64,000 nt of DNA, from positions 1,320,001 through 1,384,000 of the forward strand of contig JAEMWC010000051.1 of assembly GCA_016490735.1 (NCBI GenBank). Reading direction: 5' to 3'. This DNA is from Pachyseris speciosa. Its lineage: Eukaryota > Cnidaria > Anthozoa > Scleractinia > Pachyseridae. Position numbers and translations under genes: made by a program. Shown in pieces: positions 1 through 12,300 of this stretch; the stretch's first letter is position 1, and each line of letters starts with the position of its first letter. The notes under the pieces are model-generated. The model searched no databases. It was not told where the DNA came from and saw only the letters and a program-made list of their open reading frames with translations.

Positions 1-949
1 TCTATACACAAGAAGGCCTGGATGGACGAAGAAGGTTTGTTCTTTTCCCTTTATCATTTTCGGAGTATTTAATAGCGGCCATGACGATTTTTTCAAACGA
101 TTTGTAGTCGAGTTTGCCTCATTCATGGAGCGAGGTTAGGAATTTGTTCAATTGTTTCTGACGTCAATCAGTTCAAGCACGTGCTTTTTAGCACGTTCGC
201 TCGTTGCTGAAATCACCCTGGCTTTGTTTACGAACTTGTTCGCCGTAGCAGCACTTATCAGAGTTGTTTTTCTTTGCATCTGTAGTTTGTTTAATTTGCT
301 TTTAAGCACCTTCGGTTTGGGACGACGAGGAAGAAGACGCAGAAGAGTTGATTGTCAACGAGTTCGAGACAAATAGCGAAGCCAAGGACGACGAGTAGCT
401 GAGCTCAGCCGAGATTTCAAACAAGCCGTTCTTTTCAGAGCCACCCCGGTTCTTTTTAGAACCAACAAATCAGATAAAGTCAATGATCAACGTTGTCTTT
501 TGTTTATTCATTTACCGGCATTTATTTACATACTAATTTCAGTTTAGCATTAATTATTAGGGAAATTTGGAAAAGTTATATTTTGTTGCGCGAAAATACA
601 CGGTTATAAGATGCACCCCGAGTTTTGAGAAGATTTTGATCGAAGAAGCATATTTTCTTGTAAAAAATGGTGCGCCTTATAAGTGAATAAATACGGTATA
701 TCACTTCTTCAAAACAACGCATGTCTCGTAATAGTGCATTTTTTAATTGATGCATCTGTTAATCAAAAGTGTCCAACCTTGCTCAATTCATTTATAAGAA
801 AAGGAATCACAGGAGACTTCAAAAAGGCAAAATAGATTGTGTCCATAGGGAACCGAGACACCCACCTGGCTAAGAACCTGGGGCCACTACTTTCAGAACT
901 CTATGGTAAGGTCCAGCGGTCCACTAACATTTACATCTATGTCGGTTAG
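1..949. other. Intronic or upstream DNA, no exon recognised
   Basis: Apart from the small inverted-repeat element at about 592-698, I see no coding exon here. The missing N-terminal part of ariadne-1 (acidic stretch and UBA-like region) should precede position 950, but no frame here resembles it. A short acidic open frame near 330-394 lacks a start codon and follows a stop, so it is not called. Confidence 0.5.
592..698. mobile_element. Mini inverted-repeat element, about 107 bp
   Basis: The ends form an imperfect inverted repeat (TTATAAGATGCACCCC on the left; the right end ends in GCGCCTTATAAGTG) followed by TACGGTA. This is the layout of very short TA-target MITEs of the Tc1/mariner/pogo kind. 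It has no coding capacity. The left boundary is uncertain by a few bases. Confidence 0.5.
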
Positions 950-3900
950 GTTAACACAAGGTCATCTTCAGCATCCACAGAAGGAAACTGTGAAATCTGC
1001 TTGAATGTCACTAATGTAGCTGTAAGTAGTATGTGTAATGATAATGTCATGTCCTTAAAAAGTAGTGAAGTTACTGTGAATATGCAGGTAAGGCAGACCA
1101 TGCATACCATATTTGGAAGGATGAGGTGAATTTCGAGTTAAGTGTCTCAAACCTATACTGCACATGCCATTGCTGAGATGCATGCACCAGCTAAATGAAT
1201 CCAATATATATATAGTTGAGTGTGCAACCCACCAGAAGCGAAAATATGATACAAAATTGCACTGGCTAGAATTACCATAATTTCTGGTGTGTAAGTCGAC
1301 CTTTCAAGTCTTGAAAATCACTCCAAAACTCAACCTCAACTTATACACCAACCAAAACTCAATGGTTGCTCTGTGAGTGAAAAAAATAACACTTCATTGG
1401 CATAAAAATAGACTCCAAAGGTAAGCACAAAAAGGCAACTATGCAATTAGTTTAAAGAATAATATTTAATACTAAGTGGTTTGTTCCATGATTTGCCTTA
1501 TATGCCATGTTCGGTCTTCACATACTGAATCAGGTATTCCTGGAGGATGACATGAATCTTTCAGATCATAACGTTTCTTTGACATATGAGAGATTACTTA
1601 AAATGCAACCAGTACACCAAATTTCAGAGATCGGGACCGAAGTGTTTTCACGTAAGAAGCAAGAGAAGTTTGGTTTCTATGAGATCTTTCGCAGGAAAAA
1701 CACAGACAGTATCTGTAATATATCTTTAAAGATAACACCCTCAACTATTGTCCAAAAATGACCAAATTAGGGTCCAGGTATACCTTAAAGCCTTTTATCT
1801 TCACAAAAGTCACCACATTTCCTGTGAGACCATTGTGTCTACTTGGTGATTGTGGGAGAAGTTCCTGTTTCAGCTTTTGCAATCAAGCACAATCGTGCCT
1901 GATCCAAAACATGTAGCTAGCGTGGTAACCTCTCATCTAGCTCATCCAGTTTTCAGTACCAGCTTACTAAGTCATACAAGAACTTTGTGTTTTTGAACTG
2001 TTTTGAGATTTTTCTTGTCATAAAAAGCTCCCAAACATCTCCTTAAAGTTAGGTTTGTTAAAATGCCTTTATGTTAAAGGTATGGCATTGAATTTTGGAG
2101 ATTTTTCACATAATTCTCGCTGAAGTGTGTCACTCGATCAATCTTAATGTAACTTTTTTTACAACAAAATGCTAAAGATTTTGAACTCAGTTTATAAACC
2201 ACAAATGAGGAAAAACTCAACTTTAAGGCTCAAAAAGTAGGGTTGACTTATGCACTGGTTCTATTATCCACTGAAAAATACAGTAAAATGTGTACTAACA
2301 TTTCACAATTAGAATGCCTATAACCCCACAAAATGTTTTTGCCTTAAATAAATATTTGTATATGCCTGAGAAACATCACAAAAATTTTTGCTTTTGGTTA
2401 AAACTGCGGGGGTTTTTTTATGATTTTTTTAAGAACGAGAAAATGGCCCTTTTTGAAAACACAACTGAGCCACAGAATCATTGAAAAGGGTCTGGGAATA
2501 GTGTAATTTGTGACGTCATTCCAGGCCTTTGATCGCTTTCTTGTTTGGAACTGTTATTGCTTCAGAATGCCAGATAAATGCGTTGTTTTCAGTTGTAGTA
2601 ATGGGTCAAACAAGGTTAAGGGTATATCACTGCACCCAATACCTTTTGAAGGGGCTGTTGACCGTAGAAACACAAGAGAAGAACAAAGAAGGTTGACTTC
2701 ATCAAAATAAAAGTGTGTTCATTGGAAGCCCACAAAGTACTCAGCAGTGTATTCAACACATTTTCTTTCATGTCTTTCACTCACTTTGTATTTGTAAAAT
2801 TATGCTGGATTTTAAAAGTGCATTCCTCTAAAATATCTCAGCGGAGGAAAGATGTGCTGGTCCACTTGTGTCCGCTCGCGAGTCGAACCTGAGCAAAAAC
2901 GTTGAAGAAAATACAAGGAACCAGCATATTCATCTACCACCTTTAGTTGCTTTTGTAATTTCATTTCAAGTTCTTCCTCCATTTTCCTTTCTGCTTCATT
3001 CTGAGCCAGCCATTCCTCGTCTGCTATTGCCTCATTGGCATAGACATCTCCAGGTTCCTCGTCATCTGAGGTTTCTTGTTCGCTTGCATTTGATGAACCC
3101 TCGACTTCTAAGTTGTACTCGCTACACTCCCCGTCAAAGTTATCTGTAACACTAGAAGAAAGGTCACAAATTCTCACGTCACAGCATGACAAGGTCTTCC
3201 TTACATTTTCTCTCAACCCATGGCTATAACACCCATTCCCCCTCCCACCCCAATGTTGAATGGACATTGGGTATTCCGGAAAAATTCTCAGTGGCAGATT
3301 TTTTTTTCTGCATGGCTGACATGAATTCAACATTGTGGGAGGGAAAATGGGGAAGGTGTTACAAGTAATTAGTCTTGGAGTGTAGAGTCAATGCCAGCAC
3401 CACTGGACAACATTATGAATAGATTTGATAATTCCATTCTTTTTTAGTCAAACAAAAGTTCTTTCACCAAAATACTAAACCCTGAAAATGCTTGATACCA
3501 TACAGTATAAACCAAAGCGACGCGAGCAATGGCCTGGAATGACGTCACTAGTTCCATTTTCCTGTTTGCTCTGTCGTGCCTTAAGTGGCACTCACTTTAA
3601 AAATTCATAAAAACATTAGGTTTTAACAGAATTGAAAAATTTTTGCGGCATTTTTTTCGCAGTTCCATATTAAGATTTAACTGAGCGAAAAAGATTTTGG
3701 GGTTATGGGCACTTTAAAGCATTGCGTTACATCCCTAATAACCTCCTATTCTCCCTTTAGTCTCTGCTGGTCGTGCTTCTGGTGGACACGTGTACAAAAA
3801 CTACTCTCAGAGATCCTTTTCCTTATTATTCACTAATTTCTATTATTATCGTTATTATTCACTAATATATATTCCCTTGACTATGTTTTTGTTCCATTCC

Positions 3901-4137
3901 AGACCTTTGTTGGTTTAGAATGCAATCATAGATTTTGTCATAGATGCTGGAAGGAGTACATTACTACTAAAGTTATGGATGAACATGTAGGGGAGGTGAG
4001 ACTAAGTTTTATTAGTTTTTTGTTGTATAGAAACACCCCTTACTTCATCTTTACTAACTAAACAATGTTCTTTTTTATCAGAGCATTTCTTGTCCTGCTC
4101 ATAAGTGTGACATCCTTGTAGATGAAGCCTTTGTAGG
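950..4137 (+). CDS. ARIH1: ARIH1 exons for RING1 (950-1021, 3903-3995, 4082-4137)
   Basis: The first visible exon begins after AG at 948-949 and reads VNTRSSS..., matching the NTRSS segment just before RING1 in ARIH1, then CEIC (first zinc pair). The second exon carries [12 protein letters not shown] and the third ISCPAHKCD, completing the C3HC4-type RING1 that binds the E2. Donors are GTAAGT at 1022, GTGAG at 3996 and GTAAGT at 4138. Confidence 0.93.
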
Positions 4138-6276
4138 GTAAGTATTTTAAGTTTGTGGTTGTACATGCAGCTTGTGATGGTCATTGCTTGTTCTTATTGC
4201 AAGCTATTTTAAAGCTGATCAATGCACTTTAGTTATTGTAGCTCATTAATGATGTTTGAATTAGTTTAGACTTGATACAAGTTGATCATACAGTGAGGGT
4301 GATCACAGAGAGATATAATGTCACCTACAACTACACCCACCTTATCATTAGCTGAGTGCTAGCTGTCCAGCAATTTCAGCCCTTGAGGTTCAAATTTTCT
4401 CAGCTGGTGGGCCAATTTAAGGTAGCTGGTATCAGTTTCCCTCACGTGGAGAGTCTGGCCATGCACGCGCACGTTACACTTTATACGCGCGAGATTTGGG
4501 GAGAAACAAAACAAAGATGGTGGCACACGGCTTTCTTTAAGCAAGGTTACTATTGTCTGGCATGTACTAAAACCAGGAACACCAGAACACCGGAACACAC
4601 TGGAACAGCCGGAACACCAGAACACCTGGGAACACCGGAACACGCCAGAACACCAAATTTGACTGTGTTGTTTTGTTTTCCCATTACAGACCATGCTTAG
4701 AATCAGGCGCTAAAACTATAAAAAGTAAAAAGACATAAAGAAAGAGCAAATAAATAAAAAATAAAGAAATAAGTAAATAAAGAAATAAGCAGGTAAAGAG
4801 GTAAAGAAAGGAACAAATAAAGAAACAAAAAGGAAGCCCTCCCCCCGCCAATATCAGACGCAAAATTCCTCTCCCGTGGAAGGAAGTTGTCGCTTTTAAA
4901 TTACAAGCCCCTATCATTAGGTTTTTTTTACTGTTTTAAGAAGCCAAAGGGGACGTTGAACAAATTAACAAGATTAACAGACAACAAAATGATCATCATG
5001 CATTTTGGGTATTCATGTGACCATTTGAAAATTTCTTGAGACTGTGATCACATAAGGAGAGCTGGAATGGTCGAATGGCACTCGTCTCCCACCAGTGTGA
5101 CCCGGGTTTGCTTCCCGGACCCGCCATCATATGAAGGTAGAGTTTGTTGTTTGTTTTTCTCTGGGTTCTCCGGTTTTCCTCCCTCCACAAAAACCAACAC
5201 TTCTAAATTCTAATTCGATCTTATACACGTAAACTTTAAGCTCTAAGCTCTTTCGTTATACATGGGTAAACAAATTACATTTACATTTTATTTTTTACAT
5301 GGTCTGTAATGGAAAAACAAAACAACACTGTCAAATTCAGTGTACCGGGGTGTTCCGCTGTTCCGCTGTTCTGCTGTTCTGGGTGTTCCAGTGTTCCTGC
5401 TTTTAGTACATGCCCTATTGTCCTGTTTAAAAAGAAATTTGTGTTTATCTGAGGCCGTATCTACTCAATATTGACTTAAGTTGATTCAATTTAAACAGGA
5501 AAATTTGTTTCCGGAGATTAATAATACATATTAAAGATCCAAAGAGAAAATTCCCATATCTCCTGCAATTGATCATGTTGGGAACTGGGAGCATAAGGAT
5601 CTGGAAAGTAATTGCAAAACAACAAAAGTGGAATATAACTTCAACAGCCCAATTTTGATAGATTTGAACGTGAGGGACTGGTCACAAAAATAGGACACTG
5701 AAGTGAGGCTCTGGGGAATACGGTGCAAAAGAATGAAAACAAACTCTTAGAACAAGTCATGTTCATAATCTCAGCTTATTTTTGGGCTCTTTACAGTTTA
5801 TTTCCTTGTATGCCATGGTCAAGTATTGTGCTGTTGCTGTTTGTTCTAAAGGCCTATCCTCCACATCCTACTCCTTGTACACCAGGGCCAAGCTCAAACT
5901 GTTAAAGTGCAACTTCTTTCCCTCAAACAGTTCTTCAACTCTTTACCCCTAGAGCACTGTTAGGTCCCCAGTCACCATTTGTTAGTCATGCCATATACAA
6001 CCCATAAACTTGGGTGGGGTTGGGGTTGGGGTTGGGGGTGGTAGTGGTGGTGGTTGGAGTAGTAGGGGGAGGAGGAGGAGGAGTAGCAGCAGCAGCAGTA
6101 GAAGTAGTAGTAGCAGCAGCAGCAGCAGTAGTAGCAGCAGCAGCAGCAGCAGCAGTAGTAGCAGCAGCAACAGCAGCAATAGCAGTAGTAGCAGCAGCAG
6201 CAGCAGCAGTAGTAGCAGCAGCAACAGCAGTAGTAGTAGCAGCAGCAGCAGCAGTAGTAGCAGTAGTAGCAGCAGT

Positions 6277-6308
<32 letters not shown>

Positions 6309-9300
6309 TAGTAGCAGCAGTAGCAATAAAAAGGTTTCAGATTGTTTCCGGACTCTCAGATTGTTTCCGGACTCAAATTTCATTGTTTATTAAACAAATT
6401 TCCCATTTCTTCTGTTTAATAAACAGGTCTGACCGTCAAATTTGTTTATTAAACAAAAAGAAAGGTCTTTTCTGTTTATTACACAAAATAGATGTCCCTT
6501 TTTGTTTAATAAACAAGAGGCTTTTGCTTATTAAACGAAAGTGACAGGCTTTTCTGTTTAATAAACGAAAGTTACACAAAATTTAACACCAACTAATTTT
6601 TACTCACGAGTCACCATTACGTAGAAAAATAGAAAGCGTCAACACAAAGCTACTGATAAATAACTCTACAAAAAAATTATTTTGTTGAACTCTTTTCTGC
6701 TCAGTCCATCCACTGGGCAAGAAAAAGGGACAGCTTTACATTTTTGAAGAGATAATTTAGCAAAAGTTCGCTCTCACCCACGTCGTACTGTCAAGACCGA
6801 CACTCTTCGCTCAGTGTTTATTCATGGTGAATTGCGAGGATGAACCCGCTAATGGCTTTAAATACAAGACAAAGGGAAAAAGAAAAAAGAGGTATAGGGA
6901 TTCAGTAAATAATGGAGATTTTAAAACATCTAGCTTATTCCTGGTAACTATGACAGCGCTCAAGTTAGGATGATTAAAACTGTTGAAAAATGTGCAGTCT
7001 GTGCAACCAAATGATGATTTTCACTCGCTTGCCGAGTCATTGCGAAGCATATGTTAAGCAAAAGCTGTGAATTACACAAAAACGATGCCACTTTCTGTTT
7101 AATAAACAGGAAATTTTCGCTTATTAAATGAAAGTGACAGGCTTTTCTGTTCTGTCAGTAAACGAAAGTTACACAGAACTTAACGCCGGCAAATTATTTT
7201 CCACGAATCGCGATCGTAACTGCTGATAAAAAAATATCAACAGCTGCTAAAACAAGGCTGCAGATGAATAATTCGACAATTTTTTGTAGAACTCGTGCGT
7301 GCACAGCCTTTCTACTGGGAAAGAAAAAGGCACGCCTTCACATTTAAAAGAAGAGCTGAGATAATTTGCAAAACTTCGTTCTCATCCGAGTCCGGTGTAT
7401 TGCGAGACTGGCGGTGAAAATCATGGAGCTCTTTGCTCGGCGTTCATTCATGTTGAGTTGCGAGAATAAACCCGCTCATCGCTCAAAACACAACGCAAAG
7501 GTAAAAATAAAAATGATAAAAAAGGTGTAGGCATTCAGTAAATATTGGGGATTTTAAAACATGTAGCTATTCATGGAAACTATGACAGCGCTCGTCAGTT
7601 ATGACGATAAAAAACTGTAGAAAAATGTGCGGTCCGTGCAACCAATTTTTCAGTCGCTCGCCAAGTCATTCTGAAGCATACATACATACATACTTACCTA
7701 CCTAACTTTATTTGATAATGCAGGTTAAAATTTTAGCAACTTTACAGCTGATGTGGACCTGCCTAAACTAAATCTTAGACTAAACTAAAACAATAATAAT
7801 ATGAGATACAAGTATGATACAATTTTAAATTATATAAAATGGTAAACCAATAAAAATATTATTTTAGTAATAATGAAAATCTGGTTTCATGTTATATATA
7901 ACATTACCTCCCTTCCCAAAATTAATATTCATGATAGTTTGCTTGGATTGTTTTAAGTTATATTTAAAGATAGATGAATTTGTTGAATCTTTAAGATTAT
8001 CTGGTAGTGCATTCCATGCTATGGCAGATCTGTGAACAAAAGACCTACGACCCAATTCGGTTTCGGGCCTATTAAGTACAAGATTCAAAGACTTCCTTAG
8101 GTTATGGCTGTTAGAGTTCTTGGTCACCAAGTAATTAATTTCACTTAGCCCTAAATTATAATAAGCATTATGTGTAATAGTTAAGATACGGAACTTATAA
8201 AAATACTCCAAAGACAATCCAGCCAACCCTAGAAAGTATATCACTATCCTTAAAACTATTTGGTAGCTTGTGAATCAACCTAGCAGCTCTGATGTGAATC
8301 ATTTCCATTGAGGGAAAGCTGTGAATTACACAAGAAAGATGTTACTTTCTGTTTAATAAACAGGAAACTTTGCTTATTAAACGAAGGTGACAGGTTTTTC
8401 TGTTTACTAAACGAAAGTTACTACACCGGCTATTAATAGAAAAAGTATCAATAGCCGAGAAAAACAAGACTACAGATGAATAATTCGACACATGGTCATG
8501 AGCAAACTCTTGAAAAAGGAAAACCATGCCTTACATCTCCAAATGATTGAACCAATGAGAATTTTTGTAGAATTATCCATCTGTTTTCCCGGCTCTTAGT
8601 AGTTTATTAGTGTAACAATGGCGAATCATGTACGAGAATTAGTCGGCATTAATTTCTGTGTAAATTTCATTCAGTAAACACAAACAACTGTCAATTTCAT
8701 TTAATAAGCGAACCTTTCCTGTTTATTATTAATAAACAAAATGTGAATCACTTCTTCTTTGTGTAATTCACATCTTTCGGTTTACGTATGCTTTGGAATG
8801 ACTCCTGAGCAGTGACCGAAAATTAAAAAGTCTTATCACTTGTGCTTTGCACGGATCGTAACTCGAGCGCGATCATAGTTCACGTTCCCACGAATAAGCT
8901 TCAGGCTTTAACTTTAAAATCTCTGGTATGTACAGAATCCCCACACCTTTTTTCTTTCTTTGTACTTTTGCGTTGTGTTTTGAGCGATGATCGGGTTCAT
9001 CCTCGCAACTCAACATGAATGAACACCGAGCGAAGAGCTCATTCACCGCCGGTCACGAGAACGAAGGTTTGCTAAATTATTACTCGTGCCTGAAAGGCAA
9101 CGAGTCTTGTATTACCCCTTTTTTTTTTCTCGTCATTTCGTCCGTCACTTGTCTCATACCCCTCTCTCCTAGAGGAAGAAACGATGACAACTGATTTTGT
9201 CATTTCCAGCGAACGCGCGACCCTCAGATCTCAAAGATCATAGTCCGCACCTTATCCAGTTGGGCCACTTGCTCATCGGTTGCTTTACCTCATGAAGTTT

Positions 9301-12300
9301 GTAATTATTAAAGTGAGTGGTCACCAAAGTTACAAATAATATATTGTTAAAGCCGTAGCAAAAGAAATGTTTGGTCAGAATTGAATTACTTCAATATATA
9401 AACCCAGGTTCAAACCGCCGTAGCAACAGCTAACACAATTTTTTTTATCGTTTCTCTTTTTATTGCTTTGTCTGTTTTGTTTTTATTGTTTTTATAATAT
9501 TACTATTGTTATCAATGGTTGACCTGTAAAGCAATTCGGACGTTTAAAAGGGATATACTGGTTGACAAGGTACAAACAAATAGACTTGAACGTCACGAAA
9601 GCCCAATGCGTCTGATGTAAAGGAGGACAGACAGACTTTTCTTTTTCTCCTGTTTCCCGCCAACTTAGGGATATACAATGTAGTTTTGCAGGCACGAGCC
9701 TCTTGTCTCTTCTTAAATGTCAAGGCATGCCTTTTTCTTGCCCAGTAGAAAGGCTGTGCACGCAAGAGTTCTAACAAAAAATTGTCGAATTATTCATCTG
9801 CAGTCTTGTTTTTCCCGGCTATTGATACTTTTTCTTTATCAGCAGTTAATAGCCGGCGTTGAGTTCTGAGTAACTTTCGTTTAGTAAACAGAAAAACCTG
9901 TCACTTTCGTTTAATAAGCGAAAGTTTCCTGTTTATTAAACAGAAAGTAACATCTTTCTTGTGTAATTCACAGCTTTCGCTCAACGTATACTTCGGAATG
10001 ACTCGGCGAGTGACTGAAAAATTGGTTGCACGGACCGCACATTTTTCTACAGTTTTTTATCGTCATAACTGACAAGCACTGTCATAGTTTCCATGAATAG
10101 CTACATGTTTTAAAATCTCCAATATTTACTGAATGCCTACACCTATTTTATTTTTTTTATTTTTACCTTTGCGTTGTGTTTTGAGTGATGAGTGGGTTCA
10201 TTCTCGCAACTCAACATGAATGAACGCCGAGCGAAGAGCTCCATGATTTTCACCGCCAGTCTCACAATACGCCGGACTCGGATGAGAACGAAGTTTTGCA
10301 AAATTATCTCAGCTCTTCTTTTAAATGTGAAGGCGTGCCTTTTTCTTGCTCAGTAGAAAGGCTGCGCATGCACAAGTTCTACAAAAAATTGTCAAATTAT
10401 TCATCTGCAGCCTTGTTTTAGCGGCTGTTGATATTTTTTTATCAGCAGTTACGATCGCGATTCGTGGAAAATAATTTGCCGGCGTTAAGTTCTGTGTAAC
10501 TTTCGTTTACTGACAGAACAGAAAAGCCTGTCACTTTCGTTTAATAAGCGAAAATTTCCTGTTTATTAAACAGAAAGTGGCATTGTTTTTGTGTAATTCA
10601 CAGCTTTTGCTCAACGCATGCTTCGGAATGACTCGGCGAGCGAGTGAAAATCATCATTTGGTTGCACAGACTGCACATTTTTCAACAGTTTTAATTGTCC
10701 TAACTCGAACGCTGTCATAGTTTCCAGGAATAAGCTAGATGTTTTAAAATCTCCAATATTTACTGAATCCCTATACCTCTTTTTTCTTTTTCCCTTTGTC
10801 TTGTATTTAAAGCCATTAGCGGGTTCATCCTCGCAATTCACCATGAATAAACACCGAGCAAAGAGTGTCGGTCTCGACAGTACGACGTGGGTGAGAGCGA
10901 ACTTTTGCAAAATTATCTCTTCGAAAATGTAAAGCTGTCCCTTTTTGTTGCCCAGTGGATGGACTGAGCAGAAAAGAGTTCAACAAAATAATTTTTTTGT
11001 AGAGTTATTTATCAGTAGCTTTGTGTTGACACTTTCTATTTTTCTACGTAATGGCGACTCGTGAGTAAAAATTAGTTGGCGTTAAATTTTGTGTAACTTT
11101 CGGTTATTAAACAGAAAAGCCTGTCACTTTCGTTTAATAAGCAAAAGTCTCTTGTTTATTAAACAAAAAGGGACATCTATTTTGTGTAATAAACAGAAAA
11201 GACCTTTCTTTTTGTTTAACCCATTGGCACCCGTGCCGGCCAAAACCGGCCGTAAAAAACTCCCATGCTTCAAAACATTGCAACTTTCTCAATCGCACGA
11301 ATATTGCCTTAACTGTTAGTTGTGAGCACGAAATGGAATGCCCTTTAAATTTGGATATCTAATAAATGCAAGAAACGTAGCGAATTTTACCAAATATGGC
11401 CTTTTGAGTTTGGACAAGAACGAAACTGGCCGTTTTTAACGTCAAAGAGAAACAACAAAAATGCCCCTTTTTGCCTTCATGTTTTTTTAGGGAAATCATC
11501 GTCGAAAAACCAAAACTCAACCATCATAACGAAATTCAGTCCTTTTTCTAGCTTAGAAATGACTTTTTTTGTTCATATTCTTCTCCTGAGCGTAGATACA
11601 GCCTTTTGTTCCAGTGCATTCGGGCCTTCCCGACATTTTCCACATCTTGAGCGCATTGCATGCTGGGAACTAACGAGAATTTTTGACAGCGCCCGTTCCT
11701 TCCCCCAGTTCTTTCACATATAAACTAAGTCTACAGCCACTCCGACCTACCGCCAAAATTTCCTGCTCGTGGTCATCTTCAGTACACAGAAATTCCAAAA
11801 TATGTGGCGGTAGGTCGAGAAATTCATCAATAGTCGAGTCCCAAAGGTACTAAGTGTTCGACCGGCCAAATTCCCAGTTCGTCGAGTAACAAGCCAAATT
11901 CAACAACAAAGTACGTCACCTTGCTCGATTCTTTGAGAAAGTGGACTCTTAGCTACCGTCACGCTTAATGATGCTCATCAGGCAGCCGCTAAAGATGAAA
12001 AATGGCCATAAATTTAGCAGAAATCGCAAGCAAACCGAACTTGGGCCATTGTTGTCGCTTCACGGATAAAAAATAGCTACGTCAAAATGACGTTTTCAGA
12101 AACCTTGAGCCTCCAGTGGCTTAGGACAGCACCACTTTTCCCTGGTAGTTCAAATAAAGAGTCACGAATTGCTATTCATCGTTTATAGGTGGAAAATCAC
12201 TCTGAAAATGTAAAAACCTGCGGTAGTCAATGGGTTAATAAACAAATTTGACGGTCAGACCTGTTTATTAAACAGAAGAAACGGGAAATTTGTTAATAAA

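Larger units (their letters stand above)
2313..3726. mobile_element. Decayed THAP-encoding DNA transposon with long inverted repeats
   Basis: The left end at about 2313 (atgcctataacccc) recurs inverted at about 3700-3726 (ggggttatgggcac). A second inverted block, TGACGTCATTCCAGGCC, occurs at about 2511-2528 and inverted at about 3531-3547. Between them are a THAP domain on + and an acidic/coiled frame on minus. It sits in the ARIH1 intron between exons 1021 and 3903. Family placement beside the THAP/YqaJ element at 46-50 kb is inference. Confidence 0.6.
6331..8560. repeat. Left arm of the giant inverted repeat
   Basis: Read outward to inward, this arm is the reverse complement of 12342 back to about 9690. 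It holds roughly 600-bp tandem subunits, each with repeated [15 protein letters not shown] palindromic motifs, an 'aacccgct' block and a 'ctgtgaattacacaa' block. One LINE (about 7680-8306) is present here but absent from the right arm. Confidence 0.85.

Noticed and set aside
152..394. 74-codon frame and an overlapping acidic frame as the ARIH1 N-terminus
   Set aside because: The acidic frame follows a stop, has no start and no donor site, and does not match the UBA-like region; the other frame has no motif.
4684..4917. 77-codon hydrophobic minus frame as a membrane protein
   Set aside because: Its composition is that of an A-rich (aaataaag)n-like tract read on the other strand.
5982..6544. 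Long poly-Leu, poly-Ser and Ala/Val frames
   Set aside because: They are the AGC/AGT microsatellite read in several frames.
10611..10910. 99-codon minus frame as a gene
   Set aside because: Its mirror copy in the other arm has frame breaks, so the DNA and not the protein is conserved.
11089..11319. 76-codon frame at the edge of the TTAA element
   Set aside because: It crosses the transposon boundary at 11220, so it cannot be an old gene.
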